NCBI RefSeq assembly: GCF_041381155.1
Contig: NC_091143.1
Location: 30,877,331-30,941,330, forward strand
Length of the DNA: 64,000 bases
Direction of reading: 5' to 3'
DNA from: Argopecten irradians
Lineage: Eukaryota; Mollusca; Bivalvia; Pectinida; Pectinidae
In this document: positions 21,891 through 33,660 of the stretch, in pieces
Position numbering within the stretch: position 1 is the first letter of the stretch
Layout of the letters: each line of letters begins with the position of its first letter
Translations under genes and position numbers: made by a program
Notes under the pieces: model-generated
What the model was told of the DNA's origin: nothing
Seen by the model: only the letters and a program-made list of their open reading frames with translations
Database searches by the model: none

Positions 21891-23472
21891 AAACATTTAA
21901 TGAATCTTAACGCCCTAGTAATACTACTAGCGCTACACTTTGTTTAATTGGTGTGCTATCGGACTTTCTTTGAGACAATTCATAAAGATAAATTATCTTT
22001 TAAATATTTGTTAATTTACTTGCACAGTGTACAATTATTTATCTTTTTTTTATTTACATAAAAACCTCTAACGGAGTATCTAAAGCAGAGGTTCGTGACC
22101 TATCCATTTATGAAAAGAAATGATCACGAACTTTTGAAAATTAATTAATGAAATAATATAAGAGAGAATGTGCAGTTGCCAACCATAGTGGAATACTTAC
22201 ATTGCCATTGCACAGTACCTACATGTTGCTACTAAGCCTATTTCATTTATGGCATATTCAAGGAAAGAAAAAATAACTTCATGGTATCGTGAAAATATTT
22301 CGAAGAGCCGGGGTTATATAATTTACAAGTGCACTATTATCATTATACTTTCATCACATCAACAAAATAAAAATCTATTTCTTATATTTACAGTTTTTCA
22401 CGTAATTGAATATTATTTAATTTCGCGACAGTTGCATATTTTATATTAAAGTACCCATAATTTTTTTGTAGAAGCTGCCTGCATCACGGCATCTTTAAGA
22501 AAGATGACCGAGTGGCTGAATCAAACGAAGGGAAAGGTAAGTAATTATAATTCAAATATATTTCAAGCTTTACGAAACCTTTGATAAAGCTAACGTATTA
22601 ATCTCAGGCTGTTATATTTACACTTGCTACGCTTGTTCACAAATAATAGCCGATTTTGTTTATCATAACTCACTGCATGGTAACATTGAACTTTGAACTT
22701 GCGTATGAAACTGTTCTTTGCAACAAGTGCTTTCATTTTTGTTAAAAATGATGGATGTCAAATGTAAACATTACCTCTGTGTCCTACGATCGAGTCGTTG
22801 GGGTGACGGGCGTGAGACCCTCTGACAGAGCTAGGTCAGTTATAAACATATTCTCTTGTCTTTGTTAATCATGTGATTATAAAACATGCACCGCTAGTAA
22901 TCCACGTGTTGACAGTTACGCGTCACCACAAATACATTGTATCCATCGAACGCAAGTGAAGTTGTTCCATCTATCGATGGCGATGGATCTAAGCGTAGAT
23001 TATATAATCACATGGCTCCTAAGGATGTAATATCGTCAAGTCAGACGACAATCTCAAACACATTGAGCTATTTGAACACCGGTGTTTTGACAACTTCGGC
23101 AAACTCCAGTGTGTAAGCGTGCGTCAGCTTCGCCTCGCTGCACAAAAACGGTAACCGAGTTCACACATGTGACCCGAGTTAAAATACTTTGTTATTACGC
23201 TATATATTAACTTTTAGCAAAATTGAATATATCCTTGGTCTGATGAAATATAATTATCTCTAAAATTTACTTTTTTTTTGTCATGGTTATTTTACAAAAA
23301 AAATATTGAACTTTTTTGTCGTCGCGGATGAGTAATTCTACCTTACGTGAAGAGTCATCATTCGCTGTTCAATTGAGTAAGCTTCTCCCACTTTTGTATT
23401 GAAAAATTACGTCATTTTCAAATGACGATTTTATTGCATAAAATATTTTAAAATAAAAAGTCGTGAGTGTAA
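21891..23472. other. Mostly unannotated; one weak exon candidate at 22472-22536
   Basis: The interval contains a 65 bp open segment (22472-22536) between TTTTTTTGTAG and AAAG|GTAAGTAA, reading AACITASLRKMTEWLNQTKG in one frame. Splice sites on both sides are good but the peptide matches nothing I know. It may belong with the exon-like segment at 24131-24262, with which it is phase-compatible. Elsewhere nothing is supported. Confidence 0.25.
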
Positions 23473-23552
23473 ATATAGGGATTGGATTTCGTTTTTATGT
23501 TAATCATGCTTACAAGCATGGTTAACATAAGAACGAAATCCAATCCCTATAT
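23473..23552 (+). repeat. Near-perfect inverted repeat (39 bp arms)
   Basis: Arms 23473-23511 and 23514-23552 (outer sequence ATATAGGGATTGGATTTCG) fold into an almost loopless hairpin. The only two mismatches are G.U-compatible if the plus strand is transcribed. The perfection suggests a young inverted duplication or small foldback MITE; a microRNA precursor normally has bulges and a larger loop. Confidence 0.8.
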
Positions 23553-24130
23553 GGTAATATAATTTGTCACTTTCATATATATTGCATCTTAAAATATGAC
23601 ATAATAAACATAGGTTGAGAAAGAAATTGAAAATATTATGATCATGCAAAAAATACTCTAGTGTCTAGTGTTGCCCCTGACTTAGCGCGTATCTATTGCA
23701 GATTTGTAATAAGGAAGGGAAGGACCCAGGAAAAGAGTCTTCTGGGTTTAGCCAGCCTCCTTTTCCGAAGGTTTGGCGGGAAAGAAGACGATGCAGTATG
23801 GCTCACGGCTTGCATTGCAAGTATCCAAAAATACAGAATCATAGCTCATCGTTGTCAGGATAAATTGTTCCGATTTTTTTAACGAGCATCATTTAAAAGG
23901 TCAGATAAAATGCAGTTTGCAGGTGAGTGAACCATAACAAAAGGCCACTGTGTTATTTATTATATCACAGCAGTAGTACACATCAATATATAACGATACA
24001 TTTTCAATTACCATGTATATGTAGACAACATTAGTTGGAAGAGAGACCAATTATGGCAATTTGATGTAACGATCTATGTCATAGGCATTGAGCTCCGCAG
24101 ATTAAGTGAATTCTGAATCATTAATTTCAG

Positions 24131-24262
24131 AGATCCTATTGTCATGAGGAGAAGCTCTTAAGAAAATTGAGCACCGGCACCCAACAGCAAACCACAGATT
24201 TCATGACTGGTGTCCAGAATCGTATGGAAGCTATCGAGAGGGGCAACGATCCACATAAGTGA
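24131..24262 (+). other. Candidate terminal exon, possible transposon-associated protein
   Basis: An acceptor-like TTAATTTCAG (to 24130) precedes a 43-codon open frame, HEEKLLRKLSTG then QQQTTDFMTGVQNRMEAIER, ending at a stop. Its charged, leucine-spaced, Gln-rich helix is reminiscent of C-termini of Myb/SANT-like proteins that accompany Harbinger transposases, and transposase pieces occur at 29.8-30.9 kb on the same strand. The link is inference; the short length gives low confidence. Confidence 0.3.
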
Positions 24263-24424
24263 ACTAAGGTGACAGACATAGAGCGTTACAGGATAGAACG
24301 GTATAAAGCCATGTGAATGCCCTGTTTGTCACCCTATTCCTCTATGATGGATCGATGAATCCTCTCCACCTCATTAAATCGATATCTAGCAAAAAAATAA
24401 CTGTTTTGGAGTCGTGTTTGATCA

Positions 24425-25030
24425 TACTTTGTTTGTTTGTTTTGATTAATCTAAACGTCCTATTAACAGCTATGTGTCCATGTAAGTAAAGGACAGCCCC
24501 CATGTTATGCTGTGTGTTGCGATTATGTTGGGTGTGCGGTGAGTGCAGTGTTTGCTACGGTGGAGGATTTGGGAAACTGCGGTCTAATTCATGTTGTATT
24601 CTTCTTGTATAGTGGAAGCTGTTGCCCTTTTTATAGTGCTATATCACTCGAAGCATGCCGGCCGAAGACACCAAGCAACACACCCCACCCGGTCACATTA
24701 TATACTGACGACCGGGCGAACCAGTCGTCCCCACACCCCGGCTTGCTGGAGCGCTACCAGCAGGGAGCACAGAAAGAAACTACCACTTTTTAATAGACTA
24801 TTAGGTGTGTCCTCGGCCAGGGGACAGAACCCAGAGCCTTCCTCACATGGGGCGAAACGCTCAACTCAAGGCCAAAAGTGGAGTGCGGTGCCCCAAGGGA
24901 GGCCATTAGGAAGGATAAAAGTCAGATAGGAAGAAGAGAGAAATAGATAAGATCCTAACATTTAGTCCGCCTTTTTACTGATCATGCAATAGGGGCACAG
25001 GTACAATTCTAGCTAACAGCCCAACCTGCG
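24425..25030 (-). repeat. SINE-like copy with dense single-base insertions
   Basis: The full family is present, but consensus words are broken by extra bases. Examples are GCATGCCGGCCGAAG for GCATGCCGCCGAAG, and GGCGAAACGCTC for GGCGAACGCTC. The pattern is dominated by one-base insertions and is unlike the older copies elsewhere, which mainly carry substitutions. The 112-codon frame across it is an artefact of this. Confidence 0.85.
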
Positions 25031-25551
25031 GAGAGCTGAACATCTGGTAACATGGAAATATTAATAAGCGATCTAGATAGAACATTGTATCTATTCTATA
25101 ATTTAAAATAAAAAAATCTAAGGCTCTTAATTGCAGAGTGCTGAGTTTCGCCCCCTTTTACGATGCATGCAATGGGTGCAAGCTGTATAAAAAAAACCAA
25201 TTCTATAAAGCGAATCCTAAAGCCTGCAGTGACGTGGGGTTCATGGGATCGATGTACAAAATCCTAAATATAGCACTCAAGATGTGCTCAACTCTGCAAA
25301 GTACTCCACGCAGCGGGGTCACAAAAACGAACGGTCGCATCGGATCATTTGCTTGATTAAGCTCATAATTTGGCATACCTTTTTGTTATTTTAGAGAGTG
25401 TTGTATTAGGGTAAATGTGTTGTCCAGGCTATATGACAGCAGTGGCATTTTCTCCACGGTAAATTCGACATGCAGAGGCCGCTTATGTCCACACAAAATC
25501 GTACTCTCTGACTTATAATTAATTATTATATTTTACCTCGATACTTCTTAG

Positions 25552-25680
25552 TATAAGATAAAATCAGTTGGGAAGAAGAGAAAAACAATAAGATCCACTT
25601 AAATTTAGTCGCCTTTTACGATCATGCAATAGGGGCAGCAGTTACAATTCTAGCAAAACGCCCTAAACCTGCAGGAAGCT
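25552..25680 (-). repeat. SINE-like head fragment
   Basis: Only the head is present: CCTGCAGG, GCATGATCGTAAAAGGCGAC and the CTTCTTCCCAACTGATTTTATC region in reverse. Small indels are common. Confidence 0.8.
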
Positions 25681-25779
25681 GAAACTGAAGCTGAAAATAT
25701 TATACACTTTAGATAACATTGTATAATCTATAATTTAAAAAAAATAAAGCTGTTACTTGTAGGTGTGATTTTGTATCAG

Positions 25780-25945
25780 GAAATGAATGAGGCTCTGAGT
25801 GAAAATGGTGGCAGCCTCAAAGGTGTTGATCTGAAATGTTACAATGAACAGCAACCAGCCTTGAAAAAACTTATATACAGAAGTATGTAGAGGATGCCCT
25901 TTGTGAGAATATTGAGGCACGTATAACAGAACCAAAATGGTGACA
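25780..25945 (+). pseudogene. Possible hAT/ZNF862-like transposase scrap
   Basis: The frame reads EMNEALSENGGSLKGVDLKC, YNEQQPALKK, and after a one-base shift KYVEDALCENIEARITEPKW. The last segment resembles the F/Y-I-x-x-L-x-x-N-I-x-x-R-F helix found in hAT-related ZNF862-like proteins. It lies between SINE-like copies. With one frameshift and about 55 residues, the family is tentative. Confidence 0.3.
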
Positions 25946-26024
25946 TCATCGGTGAGTTTGGTCATTATTAAAACCTCTCCACCTTTTGAGGTTCTTGTCG
26001 ACTAGTAAAAAAAAGTTCTATGGT

Positions 26025-27120
26025 GCCTCAAGGCAAGTAATAATGGTCATGAAGAACAGCCTCCCAATGTATGCGGTTGTTGTCGTGTATGTGTGCGAGG
26101 TGCGTGATTTGAGGATCTTGTCCAACTTGTATAGTTGGAACGTTTTGCCCTTTGTTAATAGTGCCATATCCACTGAAGCGATAAAAACACCCGGTTCATA
26201 TTGACTGACCATCGAACGGGTGATGCCAGTCCCACCTCCCGGTTATGGCTGAGCGTAAGCAGGAGTAGAGAACTACCACTTTTAGGAGACTTTGGTGTGT
26301 CTCGGCCAGGGGGACAGAACCCAGAGGCCTTCCTCACCAATGGGGCGAACGCCTCCAACCCAAGGCCAAACGTGAGGGCGGTGCCAAGGGAGGCAAATAG
26401 AGAAAAAAAGCTTGAAAGGCATTAAGGAAAGAAGAGAAAAGATAAGGTCCTAAATTTTAGTCGCCTTTTACGAATCGCATGCAATAGGGGCGAGCAGGTA
26501 CAATTCTAAACGCCCTACCTGTCAGGGCCATCCCCATGTAATGCGGTGTGTTGCGTGTGTGGTGATTGCGTGTAATGATTGTGCGAGGTGAGTGTACTGG
26601 GGGTGAACTGCGGTATTTTCGTAGTTGTGTTCTTCTTGTATAGTGGAACTGTTTTGCCCTTTTAATAGTGCTATATACACGACACTGGAAGCCAATGCCG
26701 AGCCGAATACAACCAAGCAAAGCACCACCCCACCCAGCACCGGTCACATTAATAACTGACAACGGGCGAACCAGGTCGTGCCAACTCGCCTGTAATGCTG
26801 AGAACGCTAAGCAGGAGCAGAAAACTACCACTTTGTATAGACCTTGGGTGAGTCTCGCACAGGGGACCCCAGAAACCCAGAGCCTGTCTCACGAGGGCTG
26901 AACGGCTCAACTCAAGGCCAAACGTGAGGCGTTGCCCGAAGGGAGGCATTAGGTAAAGGAGATAGAGTCAGTTAGGAAGAAGAAGGAAAAAGACTAAGAT
27001 CATATAATTTAGTTCGCCTTTTACGATCAGGCAATAGGGGCAGGATCAGATTACAAATGCTCACGCCTTTATTATGATATTAACATGATACTAGACGCCC
27101 TCAAGCCTGCAGGCCAAGAG
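26025..27120 (-). repeat. Two adjacent SINE-like copies, indel-rich
   Basis: Copies at about 26025-26524 and 26525-27120 lie head-to-tail on the minus strand. The second lacks its AAAC tail and its head is interrupted near 27045-27095. Both carry many one-base insertions relative to the family (for example ACTGACAACGGGCGAACCAG is followed by broken versions of CTGTATGCTGAGCGC). Frames of 66-124 codons here are spurious. Confidence 0.8.
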
Positions 27121-27174
27121 TTTAGAATATTAATGAAAAACAAATAAAGACTATAATACGCTGGTAGTGTCGGG

Positions 27175-29015
27175 GCCTTGAAGTGGTCAGAGATTTATAT
27201 AATTTGTGGACTTTTTTTTAGACTAGAAGAGTATTTGCCTTCCTCAAAGCTGTGAAACTTAGCAGATATTTTTTTGAAATTTTATTAATCATGTTTGACT
27301 CGGCTGTTTTGGGGTTCCTGGCCTCTCTGGTCCGCCCAGGGGGTCTATCAGGATATGGATGTTAAATATGCAATCATCTTGAGCTAATGATATGTCTAAT
27401 CTAGTTTTGTACTAATTTCCTATGAAAATTGGGCAAAATAATGTGCAGCAAGATATGTTTTGTCCCTATATAAACTAAAAGTTTAACTTGACCCCGTGGT
27501 CCCCCGGGGTAAGACGTGAGACCCTAATAGTCATATAATGTCCACACAATTTTTTATAAATACATAACACCTTAAGACCTTTCCATCTATAATTATTTGA
27601 TGTCTACTAATATTCCAGAATTTTAGAAGATATTTTGAAGTATTTTAGCTAATTTTGACACCTTTTTTTTTAGCCCCGGCCCCTCTGCCTCTGGCCCCAG
27701 GGGTCCGCCAAGGACCAGTGTGGAGATATGGATATTTAATATTCAATTCTGAAGGCTAATATATTCTAACCAAGGGTTATTGACTACATGTTCTTAAGAA
27801 AATTTGAGCCAAAAAATGTTTCATTTAGATTGTGATTTTTCCGCTATATAAACTATAGTACACTTGTGTCCCCCTCCGCAATAGGGGAAACGATGAAACC
27901 GTCCCAGGGTCTTACTGAATTACAACTTTTAATAAAACAACGTTCAAGACCTTTTCAGTCTATCAACAATGGGTATTTGATTCCTGTGGCCATTCTCCAG
28001 AATTTTAGAATATATTTATTGTAGGTTTTAGGCCTATTTTGACCCATTTTTGGGCCCTACTCGTCCCTCTGCCCCTAGGGGGGTTCGCCCCGGACTCGAA
28101 TAGTGGATATGATGGATGTCAAATGCTATCATCAGGCTAATAATTTCCTTAACCAAGTTTGACTCGTTTTTCCAATGGACAATAGAGGCAAAAAATGCTG
28201 CATCAAATGTGTTTTTCCCTATATATACAACTATATGTAAAACGTTGACCCCCTCCCCAATGGGGGGAAAGCGTGAGACCTACCGGGGTTATATAAATTT
28301 CACAATTTGTTAAAAAGAGACCTTAAGACCTCTTCTATTTAATGAAAAGGTATTTTGAATTCTACCATTTCCCCAGAATTTCAGAATAAGATTTTTGGAA
28401 GTTTTAGCCTATTTGGACCCCGTCCCCGCTAAGGCTCCTGGGGGTCAGTCATAGTAAATTTTTGTTTACTAGATTAATATGGCCATCTCATACTGATAAT
28501 CTCTGACAACAATTTTACTCATTACCTATTACAAATGGGACCAAAATAATGCTCAAAAATGTGTTTTCCCTATATAAACTATAGTAAACCTTAACCCACT
28601 CCCCAGAGGGAAAGCTGAGACACCCAGGGTCATATAATTTCACAATTATTTGTAGAGGGGGCCTTGAGATCTTTTCTATCTCTATAGAGTATTTGAATTC
28701 TACCACATCTGTGAGTAAATGAAGATTTTTGAAATTTTCTGAAAACTCAATTTTTACCCCTTTTGTTGGCCGCCTCCCAACAGCCCCCTGAGGGTGGGGG
28801 ACCATATAATTGCACATCAATTTTGATTGTGCCTTATGCCATAGAAGGTTTGTGCAATAATTTCATTGAAATTGCTTCAGGCGGTTGTTGAGAAGAAAGT
28901 CGAAAAATGTATAATTGTTTCCGCGGGACAATACGACCCATCGACTGGACGACGACGGACAAAAGGCGATTTATAGAATAGGTCAGCTTGAGAGACTTCG
29001 TCCTCAGGTGAGACT
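27175..29015 (+). mobile_element. Tandem-core element, family B (5' end missing)
   Basis: About four core units of roughly 370 bp share GATATGGATGTTAAATATGC, CCCTATATAAACTA, GGGTCATATAATTTCACAA, CCTTAAGACCTTTTC and GGCCCCGCCCCTCTGCCCCT motifs. The 3' end reads GACGACGACGGACAAAAGGCGATTTAT and CTCAGGTGAGAC. The same core is present at 36967-38793. The 5' AACAAGAGGCCC end is not present. It is non-coding, and base-level noise is high. Confidence 0.7.
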
Positions 29016-29482
29016 TCAAAAAGCTCCTATGATAATTTTTCTCTATATAATGCCAAATATTGTGTTAAATAATGTTAAGGCCCCAAAATATTTACAGGAC
29101 AATGGAACCTTAACTGAACCACATGGTCGTTGATTTCATGCTATATATTTCATATACCGCATCAGCACAATTTATTATTTTTCGGTTATTTAGGCTGTAA
29201 TGTTTTTTAACAGACTAGACATCTTACTTATGACTTGTGAACACATTAAGTACACATTTTTATACTGTCCGTTGCATAAGCAGGATTGAACAACTCTATA
29301 CCATTCTCTGCTTCCGATGTATGAATAGTAAGGTTATGCTGCCTTGAAAACAAAACCAGGGTTTGCTTCTATATGAACCAATTATCCCAAGAACACTTAC
29401 GAACGCTAAAAATGTCACCATTAATCTCTGGCATTGTATTTAAATCGTTGCCGAAGGGGTAATTTTTTCTAGAATTGTTTGT
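29016..29482. other. No feature recognised
   Basis: Unique AT-rich sequence between a tandem-core element and an old SINE-like copy; no supported exon. Confidence 0.4.
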
Positions 29483-29684
29483 TTTTAGCATTAAGAAAGA
29501 GGGCAACATTTTCCACTATACAAAGTAAGACAACAACACGAACATACCACAGTCTCCCAAAACATTCACCTCCGCACTTCAGCACACGCTACGCTTCACA
29601 ACTTCCATACATTGGAGTCCGTGCCTTACATGACCCCTGGCTGTTTAATAGGGACATTAAAATAATCAAACAAACTAAACAATA
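29483..29684 (+). repeat. Old SINE-like copy (tail half)
   Basis: GGGCAACATTTTCCACTATAC, CACAGTCTCCCAAAACA, GTGCCTTACATGACCC and TAATCAAACAAAC are recognisable but diverged. The head is absent. Confidence 0.75.
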
Positions 29685-29815
29685 GTGTATACAAGACATT
29701 GCCTTTTAATTAAACTAACCTACTGTTCAATTACAATTATAGGGTATGCACAAGAGCAACGGTATCACATTGTGTGTTACCGTGTATGTAAGTCGGCTGG
29801 CCGACCAACCACAAC

Positions 29816-30870
29816 AACGCTATTAAATGGCCTTCCCGTTGATGAATGCCGGCGCTTCTAGGCGAAATTTTTCACTACGGCTAGATTTCCGTCAGTGATT
29901 GGTGATTGTGGATGGGACCCCATATCCCGGATCCAAGCTCCCACGCGTGGATGAGCCATCCCCTTCATCAATCGAAAGCGGATTCCACAGCATCAACGTG
30001 CTAGTGTGTCTGCGACTGCAGATGGTAGGTGTTAAGGTCCTTTAGTGGTTTGCCAAAATCTATAGTCTGTTTCAACTTTGGAATCTACAGTACATGTGAA
30101 ACAGAATAGTTGGGAACCCAGCTGACAGGAATAGTAATTACATATGTAAATAGACTAATTTCATATAGATATTGTCTTTATTTTTATATATAGAGAACTA
30201 TTATAAAAATCCATTAATGAAATAAAATAGACTGAAGAAATAGAAATTTTATGAAATCAAAATTGAATTGTCCCCTTGCATTAAATCTCACTTATAAATT
30301 CTATAAATATTTTAAATTGCACAATGACAACAGAGTATACATATTAATATATCATTCTAATTTTTTGAAGAAAGTTCATCAACGTGAATGCTGTGTGGCC
30401 GGGATGCTCGCACGATTCGCACGTCTTCCTGACATCTTCTGTAAGTCTTTTTATTTTTTAAATTAAATTGGAATATGGTTTAAATGTGATGAATAAGTAT
30501 TAAATTGAAACTATTGACTATATTTATTGTGTTACCAGATGAATAAATATTGATAAAGCAAGTGTTGGAAATGTCTTGAACATGAAAGATATTGTAATAG
30601 AAAAGGCTATATTTTATTTTGCGGTATATGCAGTCAACCTTATACAGGTATTTCAATGTATGGTAAGTGATGCAAGCACATTGAAATATGTCCGGAACAG
30701 TTCCCTGGGAGACGTCTGAGTATCCTTGCCGTACCATTTTTTGCTAACACCCTATCCTTCATCCAGTTGGCTCCGCGCAGAACAGAGGTATAATGATGCA
30801 CACACAGCAGAACCGGGGACCTGCATTGAAAGTTTGTTTGGGGACATGGGAAGCGTCTCGGAGGTAATTT
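29816..30870 (+). pseudogene. PIF/Harbinger (HARBI1-like) transposase, fragmented
   Basis: Three plus-strand blocks follow the order of a Harbinger DDE nuclease. Block 1 (29816-30045) reads NGLPVDECRRF, ARFPSVIGDCG, RIQAPT, DEPS, FINRK, FHSINV. Block 2 (30381-30440) reads [15 protein letters not shown], containing the second catalytic Asp, and ends at CTTCT|GTAAGTC, a good donor. Block 3 (about 30705-30870) reads YHFLLTPYPSSSWLRAEQRY then NDAHTAEPGTCIESLFGDMG, containing the catalytic Glu. The family excises and inserts DNA with 3 bp TWA targets. Reading frame changes inside blocks 1 and 3 and a damaged first-Asp region indicate a pseudogene, though the spacing could include real introns. A Myb-like partner gene is not clearly present. 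Confidence 0.75.
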
Positions 30871-30899
30871 TGTGTTGTAACATGTCATTTTGAAAGTTG

Positions 30900-31279
30900 A
30901 CACGATGTGAAATAGATTTATATTAAACCTATTTAAAATAAATTGTGGTAACTATATCTATGTGACCCCCCCATCTCATCCTTTTTTTTGAAGAAATCGT
31001 TTTAAGATAAAACACTTTAGAATATCAATGGTTTTTCATTTGTAGTAAACCTTTACAAAAATAAAATAACAAAAAAATATTCTAAACTTGTTTAAATAAT
31101 GTTGCATTTTTGAAAAAAAAAAATACATAAAAAATCTTTTGATCCGCAACACTAGTTCTTGTTATGTTTTCTTGGTACATTTGTACAACTTTAAAAGGTT
31201 AATTGTTACAATGTCTTTTTCAGATTCCCATGAAGCCTGAGAGGGTAGTAAGGATAGTCCTGGCGTGTGTCGTTCTACA
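30900..31279. other. No feature recognised
   Basis: AT-rich, homopolymer-rich sequence; no supported gene or repeat. Confidence 0.4.
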
Positions 31280-32850
31280 TAGTGTTAGACTTGTGCCCGC
31301 TGCCCCTATTGCATGATCGTAAAAGGCGACTAAATTTAGGATCTTATCTTTTCTTATAACTTTATCTTTCCTAATGCCGCACTTGGCACCGCCTCACTTT
31401 CGGCCTTGAGTTGAGCGTTCGCCCCTGTGAGGAAAGCTCTGGGTTCTGTCCCCTGGCCGAGACACACCAAAGTCTATAAAAGTGGTAGTTTCTGCTCCAC
31501 TATACAAGAAGACACAACTTGAATATACCTCAGTTTCCCAAAACATGCACCACGCACAACATACACGCAACACACCGCATACATGGGAGACCGTCCTTAT
31601 ATGACCATAGACAAACTATTGCATGATCGTTAAAGGCGACTAAATTTAGGATCTTATATTTTTCTCTTCTCTCTAGCTGATTTTATAAATTTTTCTTTGG
31701 CACCACCTCACTTTTGGCCCTTAGTTTCGCCTCTGTGATGAAGGCTCTTTGGTTCTGTCTCCTGGCCGAAACACCAAAGTCTTTAAAAGTGGTAGTTAAT
31801 GTTCAAACTCAACGCTCAGCATACAGAGTCGAACGACTGGTTTGCCTGTTGTCAGTATAATGAGACCAGGTTAGAAGTGGTAGTTTCTGCTCCAGTTTAA
31901 TGTTCAGCGTACATGGAGTGGAACGACTGGTTGGCCCGTTGTCGGTGTAATGATACCGGTTGGGGTGTGTTGCTTTGTGTCTTCGGCTGCATGCTTCCGT
32001 GATATACTACAGTAAAAAGGACAAGGGTTGCACTATACCAGAGTACACAACATGAACATATATATCTCCCAAAAACACAGTACCTCGCACAACATACACG
32101 CAACACACCGCATACATGGGTGGCCGTCCTTACATGACCACAGCTGTTAATAGGACGTTAATGAATCAAACAAACAAACAAACAAATATATCTACAGCAA
32201 TCTCCTAAAACACTGACATCGTACTACACCGCATACATGGGAGGCCGTCCTTACGTGTCTGGCGGTTAATAGTGTTGATTAATAAAACACACAAACCCTA
32301 TCGTAAAAGGCGTCTATTTAGTATTTAAGATTTTATCTTTTCTTTCTTCCTAACATCTCCCTTGATACCACTTCACTTTTGGCCTTCTGTTGAGCACTTG
32401 CCTCTGTGAGGAAGGCTTTACTCGCTGAAGATACCAAGGAACACACCCCACCCGGTCGCTCTGCAGAAAGGATGTTTGTGCCTGCTGCATGCCCCTATTA
32501 GATGAGCGCTAAGTAGAAGCAGAAAACTACCACTTTTTAGTTTTATAGACTTTGGTGTTTCGGCCAGGGTACACAACTCAGAGCCTACTTTTCAAAGGCG
32601 AGCGCTCAGCAGAAGGTCAAAAGTGAGGCAGTGTCAAGCGAGACGTTTAAGTTTTTTAAGATTAGTCTGCACTGCAGGTAGGGCGTTAGAATTGTAAGAT
32701 TGCATAATCTGAAAAAGCGATTAAATTTAGGATATTATCTTATTTCTCCCAAACTTACTTTCTTTTCCTTTCCGTTTGATTGATTATTGTCGTAGCTAGC
32801 CAGGATCATGCAAAGTCAGCCTACCATGTATGCAGTGACGACGCGCATAT
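31280..32850 (+). repeat. Cluster of broken SINE-like copies
   Basis: At least five partial copies lie in tandem, mostly plus sense: about 31280-31612, 31613-31875, 31876-32195 (with an AAAC tail), 32196-32300 and 32301-32420. They are followed by opposite-strand pieces (about 32420-32460 and 32500-32670) and a plus-sense head at about 32680-32780. Junctions cut at different internal points, and two copies lack the central GGGTGGGGTGTGTTGC region. This is a nested or recombined SINE block. Confidence 0.8.
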
Positions 32851-33660
32851 GTTCGGTCACTTTTATGTTACATCATTGAATGTAAAAGACGTCATTATTT
32901 TAAAACATGACGAGCGCAATTGACGTCATTTCCGACATTCGGCAAACCTGCAAGACAAAAAAAAACGCAATTTTTCGAATATTTTTTAATTTTCAATTCA
33001 GATTTAGCACACGTATAATTGAGCAAAAACGTATTTTTTTTTATTTTGAATAGAAAACAATTCCTAATATAAAGTCATTTTTGAACGTCGTGAACTTGCG
33101 TGACAGTCAATCTAAAAATTTCATTTTGTGTCATTTCTGCAAGACAAAGGTTTTGTTCGATAAAAAAGTAGAATGACGTCGCAGTCTATATTTTCTGACA
33201 TATTATTACAATAAAAGAAAAATGTCATGAATTAGTACCGCTTTTTACTATGTGTGTTTGTGGTTTTTCACTTTTTTATCTTTTCTCTTCGGATCTGTTG
33301 ATTGGCAAGTCTACAAACAAAGTCCATCATTTTGAAGTATGACGTCATGATAGTGCGTTTTCGGGGAATATCGTCATGATAGTGCGTTTTCGGGGAATAT
33401 CTGTGTCAAATTTTATCGCCATGTGGTGTTCAGTATGACCACAGTGACACTTTAACTGGAACCTCATACATAGACGTGTTAAATATGTCGCGCCAATAAA
33501 CGTCATTTTCTCAACAAAAACTGCATCAATAGAAAAAAAAAATATTGCAGACATTTTGATTAAAGTCCTCCCGTAATTGAATAAATATATACTTTCTACT
33601 TTTCAATTTAAAAAAAATATTGCGCTTAAATTATTTTACTGTTCAACGCTTTTTTATAAA
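32851..33660. other. GACGTCAT-rich block with a 29 bp tandem duplication
   Basis: GACGTCAT-like motifs occur near 32888, 32919, 33174 and 33341. CGTCATGATAGTGCGTTTTC is part of a 29 bp unit duplicated in tandem at 33343-33371 and 33372-33400. No coding frame is supported. The block may be a dispersed element of unknown class. Confidence 0.4.

Noticed and set aside
26457..26831. 124-codon open frame on the minus strand (and 112-codon frame at 24591-24929)
   Set aside because: Both run through SINE-like copies with dense one-base insertions. The same DNA in cleaner copies has no shared frame, so they are not genes.
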